From positions 62,001 through 126,000 of IMG/VR virus record IMGVR_UViG_3300032242_000818: a stretch of DNA of 64,000 nt, one strand, 5' to 3'. Made by a program: the position numbers and the translations under genes. Origin of the DNA: a virus. Positions 24,363-31,818 of the stretch are shown here, piece by piece (positions within the stretch are counted from its first letter, which is position 1; every line of letters starts with the position of its first letter). The notes under the pieces are model-generated. The model was not told where the DNA came from. It worked only from the letters and a program-made list of their open reading frames with translations, and made no database searches.

Positions 24363-24524
24363 TTACGCAGCTGGTGTTTCAGCAGCTGCAGCAATTGCTT
24401 CTGCTTGTGGGTCGCCTTGGTTTTTAATTTTAACAACCAATGAGGCAACTTCCTCGAAAGGATGCTTACCCAACACTGCAAGAATCATATTTACTTCATT
24501 AATTTCAAGTTCAAGTTTAATCAT
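24363..24524 (-). CDS. Small conserved phage protein (53 residues)
   Basis: It starts MIKLELEINEVNMILAVLGKHPFEEVASLV and ends in an Ala-rich tail. The LxLxExNxILxxLGxxPFExV pattern is one I recall from many tiny T4-like and other phage proteins of unknown function. The start overlaps the RegA stop (ATGA). The two predicted segments are a short strand and a helix. Confidence 0.7.
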   Translation of the reverse strand: MIKLELEINEVNMILAVLGKHPFEEVASLVVKIKNQGDPQAEAIAAAAETPAA

Positions 24525-24940
24525 TTTGATTTTTTTCCTATGTTATATTTCGGTACTAGTTCCCATTGATCCTTCTCTTTGAAGGACACAACTTTGATTT
24601 GCGAAAGAGATGCTTTCTGATCCGCTTGAGAATTATTTAGGATCTTTAATAGATCCCAATCCTGAAGCAACCCAGTAATCGCATTTCTACGCTCAATATC
24701 ACCTGCAGTGATATTCGATTCCTTACCGTCCAAAGCAAAGAGTTCTTTGAAATGAACGATAAAATACCTACCTTGCTTATGCAAGATATGGCAGGATTGG
24801 TATAATTTGTTTTCTTTCCTAGACGCGATTCCAATGCGAGTCAAAGTTTCACGAACCTTTAGGAAGTTGTCAGGTTCAGGTAAAACCACTTCAAGCATGG
24901 ACTCAGGGGTCCAGTCGTAATAAATCATTTCAACAGTCAT
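24521..24940 (-). CDS. regA: Translational repressor RegA
   Basis: 139 residues (T4 RegA has 122). The segments PDNFLKVRETLTRIGIAS, LYQSCHILHKQGRYFIVHFKE and WELVPKYNIG align closely with remembered T4 RegA sequence, including the LYQSCHIL and VHFKE core. RegA binds ribosome sites of early phage mRNAs and represses their translation. A 10-residue N-terminal extension is present. It follows gp62, as in T4 order. Confidence 0.93.
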   Translation of the reverse strand: MTVEMIYYDWTPESMLEVVLPEPDNFLKVRETLTRIGIASRKENKLYQSCHILHKQGRYFIVHFKELFALDGKESNITAGDIERRNAITGLLQDWDLLKILNNSQADQKASLSQIKVVSFKEKDQWELVPKYNIGKKSK

Positions 24941-25320
24941 GATTTTCCACCTTTATATAGTTTTTCTTTTATCATAATCAAGTTCTCTTCGGATAGCACT
25001 TTGAGTGCTTCATTCGCTTTCTCACTTGAATACCCATAATACTCTTTAACAAGGTCAAGCGATTCAGTAGTTTCATCCTTTTTGGACCATTTACTAAAAC
25101 GCTTTTTCCTCGAAATAATATTTAGGAAAAAGAAAAACTGCATATCCTTATCCAAACCTGGATGTTGATTCATCTGGTTGGCATAGAATACAGTGTCTGG
25201 AAAATATGATAACCCTCTATTTATAAGGAAAGGTTTATAATCCTTACCTGCTTGTGAATCCTTTTCAAATAAATTTTCTTTGGTAGTGTTTATAGCATTT
25301 AAAAAATCAAAGGGGCTCAT
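24937..25320 (-). CDS. 62: Clamp loader small subunit gp62
   Basis: 127 residues, shorter than T4 gp62 (187) but similar to gp62 of marine T4-like phages. It has SPFDFLNAINTTKENLF at the start, then FLINRGLSYFPDTVFYANQMNQ and FFFFLNIISRKKRFSKWSK, which correspond to the conserved SxFPdxvxxaNxMN and RxKRxxKW segments. It partners gp44 to load gp45 on DNA. It overlaps regA by 4 bases and the upstream gene by 14. Confidence 0.85.
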   Translation of the reverse strand: MSPFDFLNAINTTKENLFEKDSQAGKDYKPFLINRGLSYFPDTVFYANQMNQHPGLDKDMQFFFFLNIISRKKRFSKWSKKDETTESLDLVKEYYGYSSEKANEALKVLSEENLIMIKEKLYKGGKS

Positions 25321-25639
25321 TGAACACCTTTAGATTTTCTGTAGATGCCGCAAATCTTTTATCAGGAAATCTTTTTGCAAGAGCATCTTCTAACTGTCTA
25401 CGAGTTCCTCCCTGTGCCATAAATTCATGAGTCTCTTTATTGAATACAAGGAAACCACCATTATAATTTTCAATAGTAATAGGAATTACAGAATCTTTAA
25501 CAACTTCTACTTCTTCATCAACAAACTGAGTAATGAAACGATCGATAGTTCTTTTTGCGTGGCGTTCTCTGGCATGCCAACCATAAACTGCACCCATGAT
25601 CCAAAATACAAGCCACAGCAAATAATCATATATGTCCAT
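25307..25639 (-). CDS. Unknown single-TM protein between gp44 and gp62
   Basis: 110 residues with an N-terminal membrane segment (YLLWLVFWIMGAVYGWHA), a basic stretch right after it (RERHAKRT), then a soluble domain with GGFLVFNKETHEFMAQG and a helix (RRQLEDALAKRFP). The topology suggests a short N-terminal anchor with the domain in the cytoplasm. It is embedded in the clamp-loader operon, a hint of a replisome-membrane link that nothing else proves. Confidence 0.65.
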   Translation of the reverse strand: MDIYDYLLWLVFWIMGAVYGWHARERHAKRTIDRFITQFVDEEVEVVKDSVIPITIENYNGGFLVFNKETHEFMAQGGTRRQLEDALAKRFPDKRFAASTENLKVFNEPL

Positions 25640-25646
25640 ACCAACC

Positions 25647-26597
25647 TCACTTAAACTTACAGTTGGCCATAATCTCAGTCAACGCTGCCATAATATTTAA
25701 TTCATGATCAGCTACGAATGCTGCTTTGTATTGATAGTCAGCAAGAACCAAAACTAAAGATGGGATACTTTCTGGAACCATATATGATACTGAAGTATCA
25801 TAGAGTTCACGGAACAATGCTACTGTGTCTGAATCAGAATTCTTACCGACCCACTTACGAACATTGGTGAAATCTTTTTCTTTCATTAACTTGATTAAGT
25901 CTTTGAAAGACTCTTGACTCATGTTAACTAAAATACCTGAATCGATCTTACCAGAAACACTATAACGCTGAAGTTCATTTAGAACCCTACGATAATCTGG
26001 AAAGTGTTTAGTAATAAGTTCGGCAACTACTTTCTGATCAAACTCAATATTCTCCTGTTTAAGAATTTGAGATGCTCGTTTAAAGAATTGACCAAGAAGA
26101 ACCTGCTTATCTTTAGCATCAATCTTAAAGTCGATACAAGCGCAACGAGAATGAATCGCTTCTAAGATACGATTCTTAAAGTTACAAGTAAAGATAAAAC
26201 GACAGTTAGCTGAAAACTCTTCAATGAAACTACGCAATGCTGGTTGAGTAGAGTTGGCTTGAAGATAATCTGCCTCATCGATAATAATAATCTTTGGGGA
26301 ATCAGTCAAAGATACGGTAGAAGCAAATCCCTTAATCTTAGTTCGGAGAGTATCAATACCTGATTCCTCTGAGCCGTTGATCATAATGTAATCAGCATTA
26401 ATTTCATAACATAGTGCTTTGGCAATAGTAGTTTTACCAATACCTGCAGTTCCCGATAGTAGGAAGTGTGGTAGTTCCCCCTGTGTTACATATTGTTTAA
26501 AAGTTTCCTTCAACGCATCAGGAAGAACACAGTCATCAATTTTCTGTGGGCGATATTTCTCTACCCAAAGAAATTGGTCATCACGAAAATCAATCAT
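25647..26597 (-). CDS. 44: Clamp loader large subunit gp44
   Basis: 316 residues from the ATG at 26597, with GGAG 6 bases upstream; a GTG one codon earlier is less likely. AAA+ motifs: Walker A LLSGTAGIGKTT (about 46-57), Walker B IIIIDEADYL and the arginine-finger SRC motif in HSRCACIDF. It is the ATPase of the clamp loader, with gp62 encoded two genes downstream. Sequence length matches T4 gp44 (319). Confidence 0.95.
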   Translation of the reverse strand: MIDFRDDQFLWVEKYRPQKIDDCVLPDALKETFKQYVTQGELPHFLLSGTAGIGKTTIAKALCYEINADYIMINGSEESGIDTLRTKIKGFASTVSLTDSPKIIIIDEADYLQANSTQPALRSFIEEFSANCRFIFTCNFKNRILEAIHSRCACIDFKIDAKDKQVLLGQFFKRASQILKQENIEFDQKVVAELITKHFPDYRRVLNELQRYSVSGKIDSGILVNMSQESFKDLIKLMKEKDFTNVRKWVGKNSDSDTVALFRELYDTSVSYMVPESIPSLVLVLADYQYKAAFVADHELNIMAALTEIMANCKFK

Positions 26598-26608
26598 CAC
26601 TTACTCCA

Positions 26609-28099
26609 TTATTTAATATAATCAAATTTAACAACAATGTTATTTTGTTCGAGCAATACCTTATGATCAATATAACTCGCTACTTGGATATCTTCCAAGT
26701 AACTATTATACTTCATTAATTCTTGCTCCACAAGTTTTTCACCATAGGTTTTTGTTAAGTTCTGCAGGATATATTCACGATCAAACATATCCATACCTGC
26801 CATAACCTGAGCATAACTATACGCATTAAACAAATTGTATTCATTCAAGAAATATGTCTTTGATGGTAAAGTCTTTTTCCAAATATCTAAATGCTCTTTA
26901 TTAAAATCAGTAACAGTCATAATCTCTGGAATTGTTTTCCAGAAATCGCTATCTTTTCTTTTACCAAGATAATGTATCTGAATGAAATCAACAATGTTAT
27001 CAAAACATTCAGTAAATCTTTTATTATATTGTTTAGTAATTTTATCTCGTTCAACTTCCCAAACTGGTAACATTCTAACGAAACCAAATGCTTGCATAAT
27101 CGAGTTTCCGATACTAGATGCTTCTAAAGGCTCAACAAATGAAGCAGATAATCCAATACTTACGCAATTGTTTATCCAAAATTGGTCAACTCTTCCAGCA
27201 TCAAACTTAATATCCTTTGCGACATTAACTTTCTCAGAATAGTGAGATTGAATCTCATCGTGGGCTTGAGTTGCGTTAATAAAATCATCACAGAAAACAT
27301 ACCCATTACCATATCTTCCCTGAGTTGGAATTCTCCAATTCCATCCAGAGGATAATGCTTTAGATAATGTATATGGTTTAAGTTCAGTAATATTTTCAGT
27401 AGGAAATGCCAAAGCATGATTCATTGGTAGGTACTTTTTGTATGATACCCACTTAGAACCTAATTTTGTTGATATGATCCTTTTGAATCCACTACTATCA
27501 ATAAAGAAATCTGCGTTATGCAAAGTTCCGCTTTCACCAACTAGAGCAGAAACATCTCCATTATCAGAAACCATAACATCAGTTACAGTTGTCTTTACAA
27601 AATTAATACTTGCTTCTTCACAAACTTTGTGTAGAAACTCGTTCAACTTGAATGTATTAAATTGATATTGATTAACTGAATTAAGACCAAATGATGTATT
27701 AATTAAATTGGTTTCATTAAGAACATCTTCAGTCTTAATGTTATTTCCAATTAAGGTTTTAATAAAAGTTAATTTCTCTGATAAATCATCAGCAGAAGTA
27801 TATTCACTATAAAATGGATCAACGATTGCATGGAAATAACTTTTTCCATCACCATTCCAATTTTCAAACTTGATACCTTTCTTTAAGGTACCATGAGTTT
27901 CTCTAACTAATCGTTGCATTGAAATGCCACAATATTCTGCGAATATTCTCCAATGCTCAGTTGAGCCTTCACCAACTCCAATAATACCGATTGAATCTGA
28001 TTCAATTACAGTAACATTACAAAGAGGAAATGACTTTTTAATTATAAGTGCTGAAACTAACCCAGCAGTTCCAGCACCGAGAACAATAATGTTTTCCAT
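26609..28099 (-). CDS. Flavin-dependent tryptophan-halogenase-like protein
   Basis: 496 residues. The FAD-binding GxGxxG is VLGAGTAGLV (8-13), GVGEGST (41-47) follows, and the halogenase signature WxWxIP is present as WNWRIP (253-258). TLKKGIKFENW has the Lys (K73 by alignment with PrnA K79) that carries the halogenating intermediate, and FVEPLEASSI matches the region with the substrate-positioning Glu. The enzyme would need FADH2 from a reductase. The substrate is unknown; related genes occur in cyanophages. It lies between clamp (gp45) and clamp loader (gp44), an unusual site for an accessory gene. Confidence 0.85.
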   Translation of the reverse strand: MENIIVLGAGTAGLVSALIIKKSFPLCNVTVIESDSIGIIGVGEGSTEHWRIFAEYCGISMQRLVRETHGTLKKGIKFENWNGDGKSYFHAIVDPFYSEYTSADDLSEKLTFIKTLIGNNIKTEDVLNETNLINTSFGLNSVNQYQFNTFKLNEFLHKVCEEASINFVKTTVTDVMVSDNGDVSALVGESGTLHNADFFIDSSGFKRIISTKLGSKWVSYKKYLPMNHALAFPTENITELKPYTLSKALSSGWNWRIPTQGRYGNGYVFCDDFINATQAHDEIQSHYSEKVNVAKDIKFDAGRVDQFWINNCVSIGLSASFVEPLEASSIGNSIMQAFGFVRMLPVWEVERDKITKQYNKRFTECFDNIVDFIQIHYLGKRKDSDFWKTIPEIMTVTDFNKEHLDIWKKTLPSKTYFLNEYNLFNAYSYAQVMAGMDMFDREYILQNLTKTYGEKLVEQELMKYNSYLEDIQVASYIDHKVLLEQNNIVVKFDYIK

Positions 28100-28755
28100 T
28101 AAAACTCGAAAGAAGAATCTGCCTCAACTGCTACATAATAAACCAAATCACCTGCGCCTTTAAAACGAGAGATCTTCTTGCTCGAAACACTAACAGCATA
28201 ATCACCTGGGATCATCTTTAGATTTTCTACTTTCAAATTAACTTTGAATTTCTTATCGCTCGCGCCAACAGTAGAGTTATAAGAGTTACCAGTGGCGTTC
28301 TTTTTGTCGCCAACCACAACAGTCATAGTTGAACCATCACCAACGATTGATACATCAGAAGCACGCAATACTGAAGCAGTACGTTGGATCATACTGAGCA
28401 TATTTGCGCTCATGTTAAATTCAATTTCTGGATCAGGGAATGTAATTGCTTTCTGTGGTGCAGTTAGTACGCTTGCATCTGCTGCAAAGTATTTGATGCT
28501 GTTGCCACCTTGCTCGATAGTAACCCATTTGTCATTGAATGTCAATTCTGGATCTTCAAACAAAGACATCGCACCCAAGAACTCATTGAGGTCGTAGATA
28601 CCAAAGTCTGGGAAAGTTTCAGTAACAACTGCATCAGCCATTACATTCTTTTGAGCCGAGATAGTGGCTAGTTTATTGCCAGACTTCAAAAGTAAATTGC
28701 TATTAATACCAGCAAAGTTCTTGATCAAGCCTACAGTTTCTTTACTTAATTTCAT
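28099..28755 (-). CDS. 45: Sliding clamp gp45
   Basis: 218 residues (T4 gp45 has 228). The order of strands and helices is that of a two-domain clamp subunit: LSKETVGLIKNFAGINSNLLLKSGN at the start, then YDLNEFLGAMSLFEDPELTF and a C-terminal strand with YYVAVEADSSFEF. The trimeric ring tethers gp43 to DNA and, with gp55, activates late transcription. A sigma70-type promoter lies 32 bases upstream, and its stop touches the halogenase start. Confidence 0.93.
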   Translation of the reverse strand: MKLSKETVGLIKNFAGINSNLLLKSGNKLATISAQKNVMADAVVTETFPDFGIYDLNEFLGAMSLFEDPELTFNDKWVTIEQGGNSIKYFAADASVLTAPQKAITFPDPEIEFNMSANMLSMIQRTASVLRASDVSIVGDGSTMTVVVGDKKNATGNSYNSTVGASDKKFKVNLKVENLKMIPGDYAVSVSSKKISRFKGAGDLVYYVAVEADSSFEF

Positions 28756-28786
28756 AGTTTCTCCAAGTTATAATATATGTATAAAA

Positions 28787-28815
28787 ATTATACATCAAAA
28801 TTGACATTTTTTCAA
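28787..28815 (-). promoter_or_regulatory. Sigma70-type promoter for gp45
   Basis: Minus strand -35 TTGAAA and -10 TATAAT with a 17-base spacer, 32 bases upstream of the gp45 ATG and after the stop of the membrane protein gene. It would drive clamp, halogenase, gp44, gp62 and regA. Confidence 0.7.
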
Positions 28816-28817
28816 AT

Positions 28818-29171
28818 TTATTTGATTAAATGTTGAGCCAAAACCATGCAGCTGATCCAAGTCCAAAGGGTATTGAATGCTACAAGAGTAGGTAGAAGTT
28901 TCTTATTGCTTGCCCAAATTAATGATACGCTTGTTGCTAGAGTCAAGAAATATAACCACCAAATCTGAATACCAAAGATAAGTCCAGGAACAATAATCAT
29001 TGCTTTAGTAAACCAACTGGCAAATTCAACTCGATTATAGTCAGTCCAATACTCTTTAGTGAACCACATCTTATAGCAATCAAGAATTGCTGACCAGTTA
29101 CTGTGTGTGTAAGAAACACCAATCAATACTGCCCATACTACTGTTGCTACTAAGATCTGTTCTATTGTCAT
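28818..29171 (-). CDS. Unknown membrane protein
   Basis: 117 residues with about four hydrophobic segments (QILVATVVWAVLIGVSYT, AMIIVPGLIFGIQIWWLYF, LTLATSVSLIWA and LVAFNTLWTWISCMVLA), so a polytopic inner-membrane protein. No transport signature is visible. It overlaps the next gene by 4 bases. Confidence 0.65.
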   Translation of the reverse strand: MTIEQILVATVVWAVLIGVSYTHSNWSAILDCYKMWFTKEYWTDYNRVEFASWFTKAMIIVPGLIFGIQIWWLYFLTLATSVSLIWASNKKLLPTLVAFNTLWTWISCMVLAQHLIK

Positions 29172-29509
29172 TTCTTTTCCTCGACAGAATAGTATACATC
29201 ATGTTCATACAAGAACATTAAGCAACACATTGCATGCGCCAAATGATTCTTTCCAGTTTCGGGATCGTTTTGCTCTCCCTCTTTCCATGCCCAAAGATGT
29301 CTTTGCATTGCGTCAAAGTATCTGCGTTTTGAGTCAGGAACATTCTTCCAATTATTTGGCTCGTATTTCTCTGCACCAAATGTTAAAATTTCCACAGTTG
29401 CTTTTAATGCAAGTGGAGGTAGTAAACCATATTGTAGTTTACCACCATCAAATTTGCGTCCACCAGTAGTGGCAGTTTGAGATTTCTTTACGTCTTCTTT
29501 AGTCGCCAT
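29168..29509 (-). CDS. dATP/dGTP diphosphohydrolase-like (DUF5664) protein
   Basis: 113 residues. It has the remembered family pattern GRKFDGGKLQYGLLPPLAL, TFGAEKYEPNNWK, and DAMQRHLWAWKEGEQNDPETGKNHLAHAMCCLMFL, including the DxGK.xxxLLPxxAL start and the helical HlxAxxxGexxDxETGxxHlaH metal-binding end. Family members are annotated as diphosphohydrolases of dATP/dGTP and may shape the nucleotide pool. Only the family resemblance is seen here. Confidence 0.7.
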   Translation of the reverse strand: MATKEDVKKSQTATTGGRKFDGGKLQYGLLPPLALKATVEILTFGAEKYEPNNWKNVPDSKRRYFDAMQRHLWAWKEGEQNDPETGKNHLAHAMCCLMFLYEHDVYYSVEEKK

Positions 29510-29610
29510 TAATCCTCCGATGTCTCACTATGATTTTTCATACAAGAAATTCCCTTGTATACAATATAGATAACGGCAAGAAATGCAATACTAAAAATAA
29601 TTTCAATCAT
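29509..29610 (-). CDS. Small single-TM peptide (33 residues)
   Basis: A frame of 33 residues starts with ATG at 29610 and ends TAATG, sharing bases with the next start. It has a hydrophobic segment (IIFSIAFLAVIYIVY) and a polar tail. The GGAGG before the next gene lies within its end. Translation is plausible from the coupling; function unknown. Confidence 0.5.
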   Translation of the reverse strand: MIEIIFSIAFLAVIYIVYKGISCMKNHSETSED

Positions 29611-29656
29611 AACCATCCTAAAATAATTTGGGGTTGGACCGCAACCCCAATCTCAT

Positions 29657-29920
29657 TTACTTCTGTGCAGTAAAGATGCTTGCGCCAAATACGGCATTAG
29701 CAATACGAACCATGCGCTTGCTTGGTTGACCAAGGCGATACTTAGTTACTGGCGTACCATCAGCGAGTTTGCTGGCGTTGCTATAAATTGCGTAACCTTG
29801 CTCACGTAAATTACGAACAGCGGATGCTGGATGAGCGATACGGAAAGAGCCTTTGATCTGCGCAGCAGTCAACTCTTTACCAGCCTGAAAGTTCTTCAAC
29901 AACTGATCTTGTTTTGACAT
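29657..29920 (-). CDS. Winged-helix DNA-binding protein
   Basis: 87 residues from the ATG at 29920 (MSKQDQLLKNF); an earlier in-frame codon is unlikely. The region LTAAQIKGSFRIAHPASAVRNLREQGYAIY is a helix-turn-helix with a recognition helix, followed by a wing (TPVTKYRLGQP). I recall this HTH type in phage and bacterial regulators. It might regulate the nearby phage genes. A strong terminator lies just upstream. Confidence 0.75.
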   Translation of the reverse strand: MSKQDQLLKNFQAGKELTAAQIKGSFRIAHPASAVRNLREQGYAIYSNASKLADGTPVTKYRLGQPSKRMVRIANAVFGASIFTAQK

Positions 29921-29960
29921 TAAAAATATCTCCATAATTAAACCATCATAAATGAAAAAA

Positions 29961-29990
29961 CCAGAGGGGAGATGGCAGTAACCCCTCTGG
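29961..29990 (-). terminator. Strong intrinsic terminator
   Basis: A perfect 9-bp stem (CCAGAGGGG / CCCCTCTGG) with a 12-base loop, followed on the minus strand by TTTTTT. It ends the transcript of the 30005-30463 gene. Confidence 0.9.
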
Positions 29991-30004
29991 TGAAAAGACG
30001 TGAG

Positions 30005-30463
30005 TTAGACTTCGATGCCGTTCTCACGTAGAATCTGATTGAAGTCTTCGACATCAGCGTCAACTTCAACAGAGTCATTAATAATCTTTTCAAGACGACT
30101 AGTCTCGGAAAGATCCGTAGTTGAGGTAACTGGCTTGGCAGTCTTAACCTTAACTAATTTTTTATTCTTAACAATCTTGCTACTAGCAGGTTTGCTTGTT
30201 AGATCTTTTGTGTACTGAGAAAGTTCAGCAGCAGTTGGAACTGGTAGTTGATACATACCACGCTCAACTTTATTAGTCTTGAACAACCAGTTAGGATATC
30301 CAATCTTTGGCGCACCTGCACTACGCTTCGCAGCCAAATCTTGAGTAATACTAACAACTTCTTTCAAAGAGATCTTACTATTTTTCTTAAGAGATGGTTG
30401 CGCTTCAATCAAAGCAACAACGCATTTCTTTTGAGCCATGCTCAGGTCAGCGAATTTCAACAT
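30005..30463 (-). CDS. Unknown protein with a domain shared with the CobS-like ATPase
   Basis: 152 residues from the ATG at 30463, which has AAGGA upstream; a TTG start at 30487 is less likely. Its middle, YPNWLFKTNKVERGMYQLP, resembles PKWLMVNKVSRGLYAID near the N-terminus of the CobS-like gene upstream. A Lys-rich linker (SKIVKNKKLVKVKTAKP) precedes an acidic C-terminus. A sigma70-type promoter precedes it and a strong terminator follows, so it can be expressed alone. A DNA or protein adaptor role is possible. Confidence 0.65.
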   Translation of the reverse strand: MLKFADLSMAQKKCVVALIEAQPSLKKNSKISLKEVVSITQDLAAKRSAGAPKIGYPNWLFKTNKVERGMYQLPVPTAAELSQYTKDLTSKPASSKIVKNKKLVKVKTAKPVTSTTDLSETSRLEKIINDSVEVDADVEDFNQILRENGIEV

Positions 30464-30492
30464 AATCAATTTCCTTTTCAGTTTCAAATAAT

Positions 30493-30521
30493 ATTATACT
30501 ACAAATTTACCTGCAAAGCAA
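30493..30521 (-). promoter_or_regulatory. Sigma70-type promoter for the 30005-30463 gene
   Basis: Minus strand -35 TTGCTT, 17-base spacer, -10 TATAAT, located between the CobS-like stop (30524) and the start of the next gene. Confidence 0.7.
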
Positions 30522-30523
30522 AT

Positions 30524-31678
30524 TTAAAATGGAACTTCATCACTTGCAGGGGCTACAACCTCAGGTGTTACTACCTCAGGTGCAGGGTTTGCAACTTTTT
30601 CATAGAGATCGATGAACGCAGACTTGGTTGCAGAGTCGAAACGATTGCAACAAAGTTCAACAGCCTTCTCACGCTTCTTGAAAATTGCATAAGCACGGAC
30701 GATATGAATCATACGACGAGTCGTAATAGTTTCGTCCACACCACCATCAGCAAACGTGCGACGGATTGCGTCAGCCCATTTGACTAATGTCTCAGCAAAC
30801 TCTTTATCGGGACAACCAAAAGAGTCCATAAGATTCTCGATGATCTTCAGCTCGATCTTTGCATTAGGATAATCCTGTTCAAAGGTTACAGCAAATCGTT
30901 CCAAGAATGCTTCATTCAGTACGTTGGTACCGATATAACGACCATCATCTGAACCCTTACCCTTGGTATTCGCAGTCGCAAAGACATTGAATCCAGGAGC
31001 AGGAACGATCATCTCGTTTTTAAGTTTGAAGTAATAAGGTTTACCCTCAAGGATCGGTTGCAAGCAAAGCAAAGTATTTGCTGAGCCAGCGTCAATCTCA
31101 TCAAGAAGCAAAGTGCAACCAGTTCGCATAGCGATAAGAACTGGACCTTCAACAATTTCCACGTTACCATCTTCAAGAGTTTTGGTACCGATGAGTTGTT
31201 CTTCGTCAGTCATCATGTTCAGATTAACACGAATCAGCGGACGTTTGTGTTTGGCACAAATCTGTTCGATCATAGTTGACTTGCCATTCCCAGTTGGACC
31301 AGAGATATAAGCAGGATAGAAGATCTTTGCTTTGATAATATTCTCAAGATCAGCATAGTTGCCAAATGGAACAAAGTTTTCATCCTTGGAAGGAATCAAT
31401 GAAGTTACATCAGTATAATCCACAGTGAATGACTCAGGTTGTGGCTGAGGTTTCAACGCAGTGTTACCAACAACCATAGGTTTCGAACCATCGATGGCAT
31501 ACAAGCCACGACTTACTTTATTTACCATCAACCACTTGGGTGATGTTTTGGTGTTAAGAACACGCATGGTTTCTAGCAGTTGCGCATTTTGAACAACACC
31601 CTCTGTCTTAACATCGGGAAATAATTCAAAAAGTTTTGATTCAAACTCAGCCTGAAACACGGGATCAATTTTAGCCAT
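30524..31678 (-). CDS. cobS: CobS/MoxR-like AAA+ ATPase
   Basis: 384 residues from the ATG at 31678, preceded by GAG at a usual distance; an ATG one codon earlier also exists. The Walker A is YISGPTGNGKSTMIEQI (about residues 124-140), Walker B is GCTLLLDEIDAGS, and FATANTKGKGSDDG and GRYIGTNVLNEAFLERF fit sensor and arginine-finger regions of the cobaltochelatase CobS/MoxR group. The N-terminal 75 residues share a WL..NKVSRGLYAI motif with the next gene. The partner is the VWA protein at 31819. A cobalamin role is unproven in phages; unfolding or remodelling is likely. Confidence 0.8.
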   Translation of the reverse strand: MAKIDPVFQAEFESKLFELFPDVKTEGVVQNAQLLETMRVLNTKTSPKWLMVNKVSRGLYAIDGSKPMVVGNTALKPQPQPESFTVDYTDVTSLIPSKDENFVPFGNYADLENIIKAKIFYPAYISGPTGNGKSTMIEQICAKHKRPLIRVNLNMMTDEEQLIGTKTLEDGNVEIVEGPVLIAMRTGCTLLLDEIDAGSANTLLCLQPILEGKPYYFKLKNEMIVPAPGFNVFATANTKGKGSDDGRYIGTNVLNEAFLERFAVTFEQDYPNAKIELKIIENLMDSFGCPDKEFAETLVKWADAIRRTFADGGVDETITTRRMIHIVRAYAIFKKREKAVELCCNRFDSATKSAFIDLYEKVANPAPEVVTPEVVAPASDEVPF

Positions 31679-31728
31679 CATATATCTCACTTTCAAAAAA
31701 ACATAATAATTAACGAACTAATACAATA

Positions 31729-31757
31729 ATTATACGCCAACTTTGCATTAAAGTAAA
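31729..31757 (-). promoter_or_regulatory. Sigma70-type promoter for the CobS-like gene
   Basis: Minus strand -35 TTTACT, 17-base spacer, -10 TATAAT followed by TATTGTATT. It shares GCTTTACTTTAATGCAA with the promoter at 22140. Confidence 0.8.
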
Positions 31758-31771
31758 GCGATATTTTGTAT

Positions 31772-31805
31772 AACCCTACAGGGTTGAGGGGATTAAAATC
31801 CCCTC
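31772..31805 (-). terminator. Double hairpin terminator after the CobT-like gene
   Basis: Two adjacent palindromes: 31786-31805 (GAGGGG...CCCCTC with an AT-rich loop) and 31772-31785 (AACCCT-AC-AGGGTT). They lie between the CobT-like stop (31819) and the promoter at 31729, so the CobT unit ends here and the CobS unit starts. Confidence 0.6.
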
Positions 31806-31818
31806 ATAAATCAACAAC

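Noticed and set aside
26609-28099. Pyrrolnitrin pathway gene
   Set aside because: Only the halogenase-like gene is present, with no other pathway enzymes; the resemblance is at family level.
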